64,000 bases of DNA from Burkholderiales bacterium PBB1 (GTDB taxonomy: Bacteria > Pseudomonadota > Gammaproteobacteria > Burkholderiales > Burkholderiaceae_C): positions 372,001-436,000 of the forward strand of contig NKIN01000002.1 of NCBI GenBank assembly GCA_002255905.1, read 5' to 3'. How positions within the stretch are numbered: position 1 is the stretch's first letter; every line of letters starts with the position of its first letter. The notes under the pieces are model-generated. The model was given only the letters and a program-made list of their open reading frames with translations, was not told the DNA's origin and did not search any database. Below are positions 27,612-36,103 of this stretch, one piece after another. Position numbers and translations under genes: made by a program.

Positions 27612-30107
27612 ATGTTGAGTCGCCTGCTGTCCGGCTACGCCGCGGTCGAAGGTCGCTACGATGAGCTGTTGTCGGCGCCGGGTGCGCCGCGCCCGCACTG
27701 GGACGCCTTCCTGCGCTCGCTGGCGGCGCGCGAGGGCAGCGAGGTCAGCGAAACCCTGGCGCTGATGGAGCGCGAGATCCGCGAGAACGGCATCACCTAC
27801 AACGTGTATGCCGATCCGAAGGGCGCCGACCGACCTTGGGAAGTGGACCCGCTGCCGCTGCTGCTGTCGGCTGCCGAATGGGACGAGATCTCGGCTGGCA
27901 TCGCCCAGCGTGCCGATCTGTTGAACCGTGTGCTGGGCGACATCTACGGCCCGCAGGAACTGCTGCGCACCGGGGCGATCCCGCCGTCGATCATCTTCGG
28001 GCACAGCGGCTACCTGCACCAGGTGCAGGGCATTCGCCCGCCGGGCGGCGTGCACCTGTTCAACTACGCGGCGGATCTCGCGCGCTCGCCCGACGGCCAC
28101 TGGTGGGTGGTCAACGACCGCACGCAGGCACCTTCAGGCGCGGGCTATGCGCTCGAGAACCGGCTGGTGGTGTCGCGTGTGTTCCCGCAGATGTTCAAGG
28201 AGCTGCATGTGCAGCACCTGGCCGCGTTCTTCGAGGCGTTGCGCGAATCGATGATGCGATGGGCGCCTAAGGATCACACCGATCGGGTGTTCGAGCGTGC
28301 CAATCCGCTGGTGGTGCTGCTGACACCAGGGCCCTACAACGAAACCTATTTCGAGCACGCGCTGCTGGCGCGTTACCTGGGTTTTCCGCTGGTCGAAGGC
28401 AGCGACCTCACAGTGCGCGACGGCTGCGTCTGGATGAAGACCGTCGAAGGCCTGAAGCGCGTCAGCGGCATCCTTCGACGTCAGGACGACGACTACTGCG
28501 ACCCGCTCGAGCTGCGCTCCGATTCGGCGCTCGGCATTCCCGGCCTGACCGATTGCGCACGCCGCGGCACGGTGTTGCTCGCCAATGCCCTGGGGTCGGG
28601 CGTGCTCGAATCCGGCGCCTTGCTGGGCTACCTGCCCAAGCTCAGTGAGCAACTGCTGGGCGAGCCTTTGCGATTGCCCTCCGTGGCCACCTGGTGGCTG
28701 GGCGAACCGGCGGCCCTCGACGACGCCTGGCGACGGCTCGACAAGCTGATCATCAAGCCACTGGAGCGCTCGGTGCGAGAGCCCGCACTGTTCGGCGCCG
28801 ACCTGTCGGCCGTGCAACGTGAAGCGCTGCGCGAACGGGTGGCCGCACGGCCGCAGCGCTATGTGGCACAGGAGTGGGTGCATGTCTCGCAAGCGCCGGT
28901 GCTCGAGGTGCGCAACGAGCCAGGTCGTGGCGAGCAGATGAGCTCGCGCACCGTCGGCCTGCGGGTGTTCGCGGTGGCCACGCCCAACGGCTACCACGTG
29001 CTGCCTGGCGGCCTGACCCGGGTGGCCGGCGACGACCATTCGCGCGTGATCGCGATGCAGCGTGGCGGCCGCTCGAAAGACACCTGGGTGCTGTCCGATG
29101 CGCCGATCAATGCCTCGTTCTCGTTGTTGAGCCGCACCGTCAAGCCCGAAGACCTGGTGGCTTCGCGCGCCAACGTGCCTTCGCGCGCAGCCGAGAACCT
29201 GTTCTGGTTCGGCCGCTACGGCGAGCGTTGCGACGCCAGTGCACGGCTGCTGCGGGTGGCCATCTCCGATGTGCTCGACGATTCGCGCGAGCCCAGTGAC
29301 GGCGTGCCACCCACGCTGATCCTCGCGCAGCGCTTCGGCCTGATCGATTCGGTCGAGCAGCCTGCCACCGACCTGCTGCGCGCGGCGACGCACCCTGACG
29401 AGGGTTTGAGCGAACGGCTCAAGCAACTGTCGCGCGTGGCCTTCAACCTGCGCGACCGGATGTCGGCCGACCACTGGCGCTCGCTGAACCAGCTGATCGC
29501 CGACCCGGTGTTCCAGCGCGGCCTGTCGTCGACCCACCTCGGGCTGCCGCTGGCGATGTCGTGGCTGGACAGGGCGGTGACCTCGATGACCACGCTGTCC
29601 GGCTTCGTGCTCGACGGCATGACACGCGGTGTGGGCTGGCGATTCCTGTCGATAGGCCGGCGGCTGGAGCGCTTGTCGACACTGTGCAATGTGCTTCAGG
29701 TCGCGACCCACGAAGGGCGCACGCACGGCCTCGACTGGCTGCTCGAATACGCCGACTCCACCGTCACCTACCGCTCTCGCTACCTGGTCGCACCGGAATG
29801 GCTGCCGGTGCTGGACCTGCTGCTGCGCGACGAGGTCAACCCGCGCTCGCTGGCCTTTCAGGTCAAGGGGCTAGCCGAGTACGTCGCCAAGCTGGAACTG
29901 AGCCACGGACGCTTTGCCAGCGACGTGCTGGCCCCGGCGCACCATGCGCTGCGCAACCTGTCCAGCGTCGACCTGCACCCCGAAAGCGAGGCCTTGGCCG
30001 AGGTGATCGGCGCGCTGCAGCGCGCCGCGCATGCGGTGTCAGATGAGCTGACGCTGAAGTTCTTCTCGCATGCGGCGTCGCGCAGCGTGTTGTCGCTGGT
30101 GGCCTGA
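27612..30107 (+). CDS. Fused circularly permuted ATP-grasp and alpha-E protein
   Basis: An 831-residue natural fusion. Residues about 1-500 are a second circularly permuted ATP-grasp unit (ENGITYNVYADPKG, VVLLTPGPYNETYFEHALLARYLG, RSDSALGIPGL, RGGRSKDTWVL). From about residue 523 an alpha-E domain starts with AENLFWFGRYGERCDASARLLRV. The two halves parallel the stand-alone genes upstream, so the cluster holds two ligase/alpha-E pairs, one split and one fused. The ATG at 27612 has no strong ribosome binding site. An 1-bp overlap (TGATG) couples it to the next gene. Confidence 0.93.
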   Translation: MLSRLLSGYAAVEGRYDELLSAPGAPRPHWDAFLRSLAAREGSEVSETLALMEREIRENGITYNVYADPKGADRPWEVDPLPLLLSAAEWDEISAGIAQRADLLNRVLGDIYGPQELLRTGAIPPSIIFGHSGYLHQVQGIRPPGGVHLFNYAADLARSPDGHWWVVNDRTQAPSGAGYALENRLVVSRVFPQMFKELHVQHLAAFFEALRESMMRWAPKDHTDRVFERANPLVVLLTPGPYNETYFEHALLARYLGFPLVEGSDLTVRDGCVWMKTVEGLKRVSGILRRQDDDYCDPLELRSDSALGIPGLTDCARRGTVLLANALGSGVLESGALLGYLPKLSEQLLGEPLRLPSVATWWLGEPAALDDAWRRLDKLIIKPLERSVREPALFGADLSAVQREALRERVAARPQRYVAQEWVHVSQAPVLEVRNEPGRGEQMSSRTVGLRVFAVATPNGYHVLPGGLTRVAGDDHSRVIAMQRGGRSKDTWVLSDAPINASFSLLSRTVKPEDLVASRANVPSRAAENLFWFGRYGERCDASARLLRVAISDVLDDSREPSDGVPPTLILAQRFGLIDSVEQPATDLLRAATHPDEGLSERLKQLSRVAFNLRDRMSADHWRSLNQLIADPVFQRGLSSTHLGLPLAMSWLDRAVTSMTTLSGFVLDGMTRGVGWRFLSIGRRLERLSTLCNVLQVATHEGRTHGLDWLLEYADSTVTYRSRYLVAPEWLPVLDLLLRDEVNPRSLAFQVKGLAEYVAKLELSHGRFASDVLAPAHHALRNLSSVDLHPESEALAEVIGALQRAAHAVSDELTLKFFSHAASRSVLSLVA

Positions 30108-31069
30108 TGTCGCAACAACAGAGTCAGCCGGGTCAGCAACAAGGGCAGCCGCAGGCCGCACCGCAGAGCCTGCCGCACGCCTGCTTCGACCGCTACACCG
30201 TCGAGCACGAGACGCGCTATGCGTACACCGCCCCGGTGTCGCAGTCATGGCAGCTGGGCCGGCTGACGCCGCGCGGCCTGCCCTGGCAACGGGTGCTGTC
30301 GCACAGCCTGCAGATCGACCCACCGCCCGACGAGCGGCACGAGGCACTCGACAGCTTCGGCAATTCGGTGTCGCACTTCGGGCTGCACGGCGCCCACCGC
30401 CAACTCCGGGTGCGCATGCAGTGCCAGGTCGAGGTGGGCGAGCGGCCGGCTGCCGACTTGATCGCTGCACTCACCGTCGACGCCGTGCGCGAAGCGCTGC
30501 GCAGACCGTATGGCGATGCCTGCGACCTGGACGCCGCGCGCATGGCTGAACCCACGCGGCTGGTGCCGCTGTCCGAAGCCGCGCGCCTGTATGCGGAACC
30601 CTCGCTGCAGCCCGATAGGCCCTGGTTCGAGGCACTGAGTGAGCTGACCCACCGCATCCACGCCGACTTCGAGTTCGATGCCGGCGCCACCACCGTCAGC
30701 ACTTCGGTCGACGAGGTGATGCAGCACCGGCGCGGCGTGTGCCAGGACTTCGCGCACCTGATGCTGGCCTGCCTGCGTGGTCACGGCTTGTCGGCGCGCT
30801 ACATGTCGGGCTATCTGCTCACCAACCCGCCACCCGGCATGCCGCGGCTGATGGGCGTCGATGCGTCGCACGCCTGGGTGGCCGCCTACTTGCCCGACCA
30901 CGGCTGGGTCGAGTTCGACCCCACCAACAACCAGCTCGCCGACCGCCGCTACATCACGCTGGCCTGGGGTGCCGACTTCGCCGACGTGGTGCCGCTGCGC
31001 GGCGTGATCCTTGGCGGCGGCACGATGCAGCGCATGGATGTGTCGGTGAGTGTGATTCCGCAGGGATGA
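30107..31069 (+). CDS. Transglutaminase-like cysteine protease, end of amidoligase cluster
   Basis: A 320-residue protein with a Gln-rich leader, a bacterial transglutaminase N-terminal domain (about 28-110) and a transglutaminase core with Cys212 (RRGVCQDFAHLML), His255 (DASHAWVAAYL) and Asp271 (EFDPTNN). Such proteins are predicted to act as peptidases or amidases that cleave or transfer isopeptide bonds made by the ATP-grasp partners. There is no signal peptide, so it is likely cytoplasmic. In related genomes the next gene is often the proteasome-like Anbu; here it is a DUF1653 gene. Confidence 0.92.
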   Translation: MSQQQSQPGQQQGQPQAAPQSLPHACFDRYTVEHETRYAYTAPVSQSWQLGRLTPRGLPWQRVLSHSLQIDPPPDERHEALDSFGNSVSHFGLHGAHRQLRVRMQCQVEVGERPAADLIAALTVDAVREALRRPYGDACDLDAARMAEPTRLVPLSEAARLYAEPSLQPDRPWFEALSELTHRIHADFEFDAGATTVSTSVDEVMQHRRGVCQDFAHLMLACLRGHGLSARYMSGYLLTNPPPGMPRLMGVDASHAWVAAYLPDHGWVEFDPTNNQLADRRYITLAWGADFADVVPLRGVILGGGTMQRMDVSVSVIPQG

Positions 31070-31204
31070 GCGCGTGTGTCGCGGTCTCGGATCGCTGCCA
31101 CCCTCACGCTCGATCGAGGCACCGCCGTCAGGTCGCTGGCTGCAGCTCGTTTCCAACATCAGGGAGCTCAGTTCCGCGAGGCGCCTCGCATCTGTCGCAT
31201 TCCC

Positions 31205-31444
31205 ATGAGTGATCTCACCCCACTGCCTCACATCGAACTCGGCCGGTACCGGCACTACAAGGGCGGCGAGTACGAGGTTGTCGGCGTCGTTCGACACTCC
31301 GAATCCTTGGAGCCGATGGTTCTGTACCGGCCGCTGTACGGCAGCTCGGGCATGTGGGTCCGCCCGTTCGCGATGTTCATGGAACACGTCGAGCACGAAG
31401 GCCGGCGTCAGCCGCGTTTCGGCTTGGTCTCTGCCAACAAATAG
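31205..31444 (+). CDS. DUF1653 family small protein
   Basis: A 79-residue protein matching the DUF1653 pattern: GRYRHYKGGEYEVVGVVRHSESLEPMVLYRPLYG, then WVRPFAMFMEHVEHEG. It is a compact beta-rich fold with no known biochemical role. Proteins of this family commonly appear as single small genes. A start further upstream (about 31076) is open but has no conserved sequence. It is 135 bp after the transglutaminase gene. Confidence 0.85.
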   Translation: MSDLTPLPHIELGRYRHYKGGEYEVVGVVRHSESLEPMVLYRPLYGSSGMWVRPFAMFMEHVEHEGRRQPRFGLVSANK

Positions 31445-31512
31445 CGGCGCGGCCCGCGCGGCCCATGTGGCCGCTCCCCCGGCCGGGGGCCGCTTCAAGG
31501 GGAGCGCGCTGA
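31445..31512. repeat. Partial copy of the G+C-rich dispersed repeat
   Basis: Contains CCCCCGGCCGGGGGCCGCTT followed by AAGGGGAGCGC, similar in style to the element at 22889-23005. It fills the spacer after DUF1653. The relationship is judged by eye and is tentative. Confidence 0.3.
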
Positions 31513-31609
31513 CCCTGGCTGCAACCCGTCGGCGGGATGGCTGTGCGGGGCCAGCGCAGGAACACTGAGCCTGTCGATCGCGGTGGTCGGCACCCCTCAG
31601 GAGCCCTGC

Positions 31610-31906
31610 ATGTTCAGCCTCGTTTCATGGCCTCGCGTGTGCCGGCTGGGCATGCGATCAATGGCCACTCTGTACTCGCCGATGCCACCGAGCCTATCGC
31701 TGCGTGGGGCGCAGCGGCAGCCACCTGATGTGGCCGTGCCACGCGCTGCCATCAGCCATGAGGTTGATGGCGGCCCGGGGTGGTACGGCAGCAGCTGGGA
31801 GCTGGGTCGCGGGCTCGAGATTGCCGAGGCGCCCGATGCCGAAGCCGAGCTGACACTGTGGATCGAAGCCTGCCTGAACCCGCTGCCGACTACCGAGCCT
31901 GCTTGA
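31610..31906 (+). CDS. Small hypothetical protein with GWYGSSWELGRGLEI motif
   Basis: A 98-residue reading frame with AGGAG six bases before its ATG. The C-terminal part (GGPGWYGSSWELGRGLEIAEAPDAEAELTLWIEACL) resembles a motif I have seen in small uncharacterised betaproteobacterial proteins. The N-terminal half is basic and unremarkable. It overlaps the end of the convergent tgpA-mltB fusion gene by 17 bp. Function unknown; whether it is made is uncertain. Confidence 0.5.
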   Translation: MFSLVSWPRVCRLGMRSMATLYSPMPPSLSLRGAQRQPPDVAVPRAAISHEVDGGPGWYGSSWELGRGLEIAEAPDAEAELTLWIEACLNPLPTTEPA

Positions 31907-34900
31907 CCGCCTGCCCCAGCTCGATCACCGCCATCGCGTAGTAGCTCGACCAGTTGTAGCGGGTGATGGCGTAGAAGTTGGTGGTGCCGGCCACGTAGCT
32001 GGGCGCGTCCGGGCCGTTCTGTAGTTCGACCAGAGCCAGTTTCTGGCCGCTGTCCCCGTCAGCGATGGGCGGTGCGGTGGTACCGAATGCTGCGCCGTGG
32101 TCGATGAACTGCTGCGCGGTGAAGGTGGGCAGGATGTCGGGGCCGAGCAGCAAGGCGCGCTCGCTGGCATCGCTGGGCTCGGCCACCTCGTAGTGCGTGG
32201 GCAGGCCGCGCTGCCAGCCGAACTCGGCCAGGTAATGCGCCACGCTGCCGATTACGTCGGCCGCGCTGGCGTGCAGATCGATGTGGCCATCGCCATCGAA
32301 ATCCACCGCGTACTTGTTGACGCTGCTGGGCATGAACTGCGGCATGCCCAAAGCGCCCGCATAGCTGCCCTTGACGGCCAGCGGATCGTTGCCTTCGCGG
32401 TGGCTCAGCACCAGCAGTTGCTCGAGCTCGTCGCGGAAGAAGGCGCTGCGGTCCTTGCGCCCGGTCGGGAAGTCGAAGCCCAGCGTGGCCAATGCATCGA
32501 TCACGCGGTAGCTTCCCATGCGCTGGCCATACAGCGTCTCGACGCCGACGATGCCAACGACGATTTCCGGCGGCACGCCGTAGCGCTGCTCGGCCAGCGT
32601 CAGCCAGGCTTCATTCGCCTGCCAGAACGCCGTGCCGGCGGCGATGCGCCTGGGTTCAACGAAGCGCGCGCGGTAGGCCGCCCAGTTCTTGGCCGTGCCC
32701 GCCGGGGGCGGCATCACCGCCTTCACGATGCCGGGCACGAAGCGCGCCTGCGCCAACGCGGCCTGCACCGTGGCCACATCCAGCCCGTTGCGGGCAGCGA
32801 CATCGGCGCCGAACTGCATCAGGTCCTCGCGCCGGCCGTAGGTCACGGTGTCGGGGTCCTGGTCTGAGCGCACGGCCGTCTTACGGTGGCGGTGCTTGCG
32901 CGGTTGCACGCGCTTGTTCGGTGCGGTGGCAGCGGCTGTGACGCTCGTGTTGGTGGCGGCGGTGTTGGCAGGCGTGGTGGTCGCGGCGGCGTCACCGGGT
33001 GACACCGCGGCCACGAACAGCACCACACACAGCGCCTGGGCCAGCCGCGTCAGGCGTTGTGCCTGCGCCTTGAAGCGACGGGTAAGCGCGGGATCGGGTC
33101 GCGCTGTGGCGTGGGCGCTGTAGCGCTGTTCGTCCAGGCGATCGAGCAGTTCGGCCAGCGGCTCGCCCTGCGCGCCGAAGCGCTCGCGCACCCGTTGAGC
33201 CAGCGTGCGCGGGGCTTCATGCGCGGCTGCGCTGATGCCCAGGCGCTGGAGCGTGGCGCGCAGCCGCTGCATCTGCCGCACCCAGGGATCGACATGGTGG
33301 CGATCCCACCAGGCCCAGGCTGCTGCAGCCAGCGAGAGCAGGCCGAACGCACTGGCGAGCAACACGCCCAGGTCTTCCCAGGTGGGCGCGTTGAAGCCCA
33401 GTTGTTGAAGCAGTTCGAATTGCGAGCCGCGCGAATAGCTCAGCACCCATTGGTTCCAGCGGTTGTTCAGCGCTTCCAGTCCGTTGCGCAGACTGGCCAG
33501 CAACTGTGGGTTGAAGTTGTTCAGGGCGCCTGCGACCAGACCGGGCTTGGCCACCAGCGGGCGGCTGCTGAGCACCCGGTCGGGGGCGACGGCGGCCGTG
33601 GGGTCGGCGCGCACCCAGCCGACTCCGGGCTGCCAGTACTCGGCCCAGGCGTGGGCATAGCTCTGGCGCACGATGCGGTAGCCATCGACCGGGGTCGGGT
33701 CCAACCCCTGGTAGCCGGTGACCACCCGCGCCGGCACATCGAGCGCGCGCATCAGCACCACGAACGCCGCGGCGTAGTGCTCGCAGAACCCCAGCTTGCG
33801 GTCGAGCCAGAACTCGTCGATGGCACTGCGTGGGTTGTTTTCGCCGTACAGGCCCGGCGTCAGCGTGTAGCCGTAGCCGCCGGTTCGAATGTGGTCCATC
33901 AGCGCGGTCGCCAGTGTGGCGGCATCGGCCTCGGCGTAGCGCGGGTCCCTGCGCATGGCCGAGGCCCAGGCCAGCGTGCGGGGGTTGTAGCCGGGGGGCA
34001 GATCGATGTAGTCCTGCAGGCCGATCATGGGTTGGGTCGGGCCGTGCTGGAAGCGGGGGTAGGCCTCACCTCGAAAGCGCAGGCGCTGGAACAGCGAGCG
34101 GTCGGACACCCATTGCAGATCGTCGGTCTGGGTGAAGCTCAGGCCCTCGATCCGTGGCGCTTGCGGGCTGGCCTCGAGCAAGGGCAGCACGGCGAGCCGT
34201 GTCGGCTCGAGCGTCATCTCGTAGCGGATGGGTGTGCCCTGGACCCTCAATTCGGCGCGCGGTGTCATCACCGCCGGGAACCCCGGCTTCTGGGGTGTCC
34301 AGTCGCGCCCGTCGAAATGACCCAGCACCGGCCCGCGGAAATAGGTCTCCTGCGGCGATGGCGGCGCACCATCGAATCGGATGCGCAGCGCTACGCTGTC
34401 GTCCTGAGCGAGTGCGGCCACCGTGCCCATGCTCATCACGTTGGACAGCCCAGTGCCCGAGAAGCCGTCTTGCGGCACCCCCCACAGCGGCCCCACGCGC
34501 GGGAACAGCACGAACAGCAGCACCATCAGTGGCGCCCCCAGCGCGGCCGTCTTGCCGGCCAGCGCCGCAGCGGTGCGCAGGCTGGGTGTACCGGCAGGCA
34601 TGTGGGCCAGCACCAGCGCCGTCAGCAGGCCCCAGATCGACAGCAACATCATCGCGGCCACGCCCAGGCTCTGCGAATACAGGAAATGCGTCAGGATCAG
34701 GAAGAAGCCGAGGAAGAACACCACGAAGGCGTCGCGTCGGGCCCGCAACTCCAGTGTTTTCAAGGCCATCAGCGCCACGGCCATCGTGACGCCGGGCTCC
34801 TTGCCCAGCAGCGAACCGAACGACCAGTAGGTGAGGCTGGCCGCCACCACCAGCACCACCACCAGCACCGAGCGGCCTGGCAGCGCTGCGCCGGCCAGCG

Positions 34901-35102
34901 CCAGCCGAGCCCGCCACAGCAGCACGCCGCCAGTGAGCACCGAGCACCAGGCGGGCAGGTGGCTCAGGTGCGGCAGCGATGTCCAGCCGATCACGATCAG
35001 CAGGAACAACGTGTCGCGTGCCTCGCGCGGCAGGTGCGACCAGCCCGGCCAGCCGAGGCGCCGGGCCACGGGCAGGGGGTCGATCGGCATGCGGGCGTCC
35101 AT
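31890..35102 (-). CDS. TgpA-like transmembrane transglutaminase fused to an MltB-type lytic murein transglycosylase
   Basis: One open frame of 1070 residues joins two enzymes normally made separately. Residues about 20-190 form the TgpA/DUF3488 membrane region. The transglutaminase core has Cys440 (GFCEHYAAAFV), His484 (SYAHAWAEYW) and Asp500 (RADPTAA). A membrane span near 580-600 and a DUF4129-like cytoplasmic tail follow (LAQRVRERFG, RLDEQRYSAH). At about 683-706 a hydrophobic stretch ending in GDAAA looks like the old MltB signal peptide. The MltB domain then runs to the end with catalytic Glu855 (GVETLYG), GALGMPQFMPSS and DFDGDGHIDLH. By topology the MltB part would lie in the periplasm. 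No stop and no ATG occurs at the junction. It is the third gene of the moxR-DUF58-tgpA operon. The ATG at 35090 is an alternative start. Confidence 0.88.
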   Translation of the reverse strand: MDARMPIDPLPVARRLGWPGWSHLPREARDTLFLLIVIGWTSLPHLSHLPAWCSVLTGGVLLWRARLALAGAALPGRSVLVVVLVVAASLTYWSFGSLLGKEPGVTMAVALMALKTLELRARRDAFVVFFLGFFLILTHFLYSQSLGVAAMMLLSIWGLLTALVLAHMPAGTPSLRTAAALAGKTAALGAPLMVLLFVLFPRVGPLWGVPQDGFSGTGLSNVMSMGTVAALAQDDSVALRIRFDGAPPSPQETYFRGPVLGHFDGRDWTPQKPGFPAVMTPRAELRVQGTPIRYEMTLEPTRLAVLPLLEASPQAPRIEGLSFTQTDDLQWVSDRSLFQRLRFRGEAYPRFQHGPTQPMIGLQDYIDLPPGYNPRTLAWASAMRRDPRYAEADAATLATALMDHIRTGGYGYTLTPGLYGENNPRSAIDEFWLDRKLGFCEHYAAAFVVLMRALDVPARVVTGYQGLDPTPVDGYRIVRQSYAHAWAEYWQPGVGWVRADPTAAVAPDRVLSSRPLVAKPGLVAGALNNFNPQLLASLRNGLEALNNRWNQWVLSYSRGSQFELLQQLGFNAPTWEDLGVLLASAFGLLSLAAAAWAWWDRHHVDPWVRQMQRLRATLQRLGISAAAHEAPRTLAQRVRERFGAQGEPLAELLDRLDEQRYSAHATARPDPALTRRFKAQAQRLTRLAQALCVVLFVAAVSPGDAAATTTPANTAATNTSVTAAATAPNKRVQPRKHRHRKTAVRSDQDPDTVTYGRREDLMQFGADVAARNGLDVATVQAALAQARFVPGIVKAVMPPPAGTAKNWAAYRARFVEPRRIAAGTAFWQANEAWLTLAEQRYGVPPEIVVGIVGVETLYGQRMGSYRVIDALATLGFDFPTGRKDRSAFFRDELEQLLVLSHREGNDPLAVKGSYAGALGMPQFMPSSVNKYAVDFDGDGHIDLHASAADVIGSVAHYLAEFGWQRGLPTHYEVAEPSDASERALLLGPDILPTFTAQQFIDHGAAFGTTAPPIADGDSGQKLALVELQNGPDAPSYVAGTTNFYAITRYNWSSYYAMAVIELGQAVKQAR

Positions 35103-35110
35103 GCGCGTGC

Positions 35111-36103
35111 TCAGGCCTGCCACAGCGCCAGCGCCTGCAGGCCCTGCTGTCGATGCGCATCGCCCTGGCCGATGTCGATCTCGCAACCGGGCAGGCTCAA
35201 GCCCCAGGCTGCGTCGCGCCGGTCGGCCTCGAGGACCCAGGCCGTCAGGCGCGACAGCCTCGCCTCGGCATCGCCCTGGCCGCCCAGCTGCCAATCGAGC
35301 CAGAGTTGCTGCTGGCTGCGTGTGCTGCTGTCGCGGCTGACCAGTTCACCGCTGCTCGCCATGGCCTGCGCCGACCGCTTCCACGCGACGCTCTTCAGCG
35401 GATCGCCCCGCCGATACAAACGGATGCCCTCGAAATCGCCGCTGCTGCTGGCGTGCGCACGCACCCCACGGCCCGACACGATGCGCGCCGGTGGCAAGGG
35501 ACTGGCCGGCCGCTCGGGTCGGGGGTAGACCAGCAGCGTGCTCGCGGGGTGCCACACGGCCCACGCGCGAAACAGACCGAGCGGGAACCTCGTTTCGGCG
35601 ATCACGGTGGGCAGGCGGTGCTGTCCCCGCGTGGCCGGCACGAAGCCGAGGTGCAGCACCGCCTGGCCGCCCGCGGGCACATCGGTGTAGCTGAGCGTCC
35701 TGACCTCGCGCTCGTCCAGGCGCAAGCCCATACCCACGCCATGGCGGGTGCCCTTGGGGCTGGACAGCACGACGTCGAGCAACGCGGTGTCGCCGGCGAA
35801 GGCTGGCGCGAGCGGTCGCAGGTGCAGGGTCAGGCCGCGCAGGGTGTTGTGCGTCATGTGCATCGACACGACGCCGCTGCCGGTCAGCAAGAAGGTGAGC
35901 ACGTAGCCCAGGTTGAGCTGGTAGTTGATCGATGCGATCAGCAGCACGCCGAGCGTGAAGCAGAACAGCATGCCGCCGCGGGTGGGCAGGATGTAGACAT
36001 TGCGCTGGGTGAGCAGCAGGCTGTCGGTGCGGGGCGAGCGGGCCTGCCACCAGGCATCGAGCCGGCGATGCAGGGGGCCGCGGGCCGCTGCCAGCAGGCT
36101 CAC
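35111..36103 (-). CDS. DUF58 domain protein of the MoxR/TgpA operon
   Basis: A 330-residue protein with two adjacent hydrophobic helices near the N-terminus (MLFCFTLGVLLIASINYQLNLGYVLTFLLTG), then a soluble region ending in the DUF58 signature DFEGIRLYRRGDPLKSVAWKRSA. DUF58 proteins resemble von Willebrand A domains and work with MoxR AAA+ ATPases, perhaps as membrane chaperone assemblies. The GTG start at 36103 overlaps the moxR stop (GTGA). It ends 8 bp before the tgpA-mltB start, so the three genes are one operon. Confidence 0.88.
   Translation of the reverse strand: MSLLAAARGPLHRRLDAWWQARSPRTDSLLLTQRNVYILPTRGGMLFCFTLGVLLIASINYQLNLGYVLTFLLTGSGVVSMHMTHNTLRGLTLHLRPLAPAFAGDTALLDVVLSSPKGTRHGVGMGLRLDEREVRTLSYTDVPAGGQAVLHLGFVPATRGQHRLPTVIAETRFPLGLFRAWAVWHPASTLLVYPRPERPASPLPPARIVSGRGVRAHASSSGDFEGIRLYRRGDPLKSVAWKRSAQAMASSGELVSRDSSTRSQQQLWLDWQLGGQGDAEARLSRLTAWVLEADRRDAAWGLSLPGCEIDIGQGDAHRQQGLQALALWQA

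Noticed and set aside
31890-35102. Annotating tgpA and mltB as two separate genes
   Set aside because: No stop codon occurs between them and no ATG lies near the junction; GTG codons occur only inside the hydrophobic segment. A single fused gene is the direct reading, though processing or an assembly error is not excluded.
33057-35528. An 823-codon open frame on the plus strand
   Set aside because: Antisense shadow of the TgpA-MltB fusion and DUF58 genes; high-G+C third positions keep it open. No family motif is readable.
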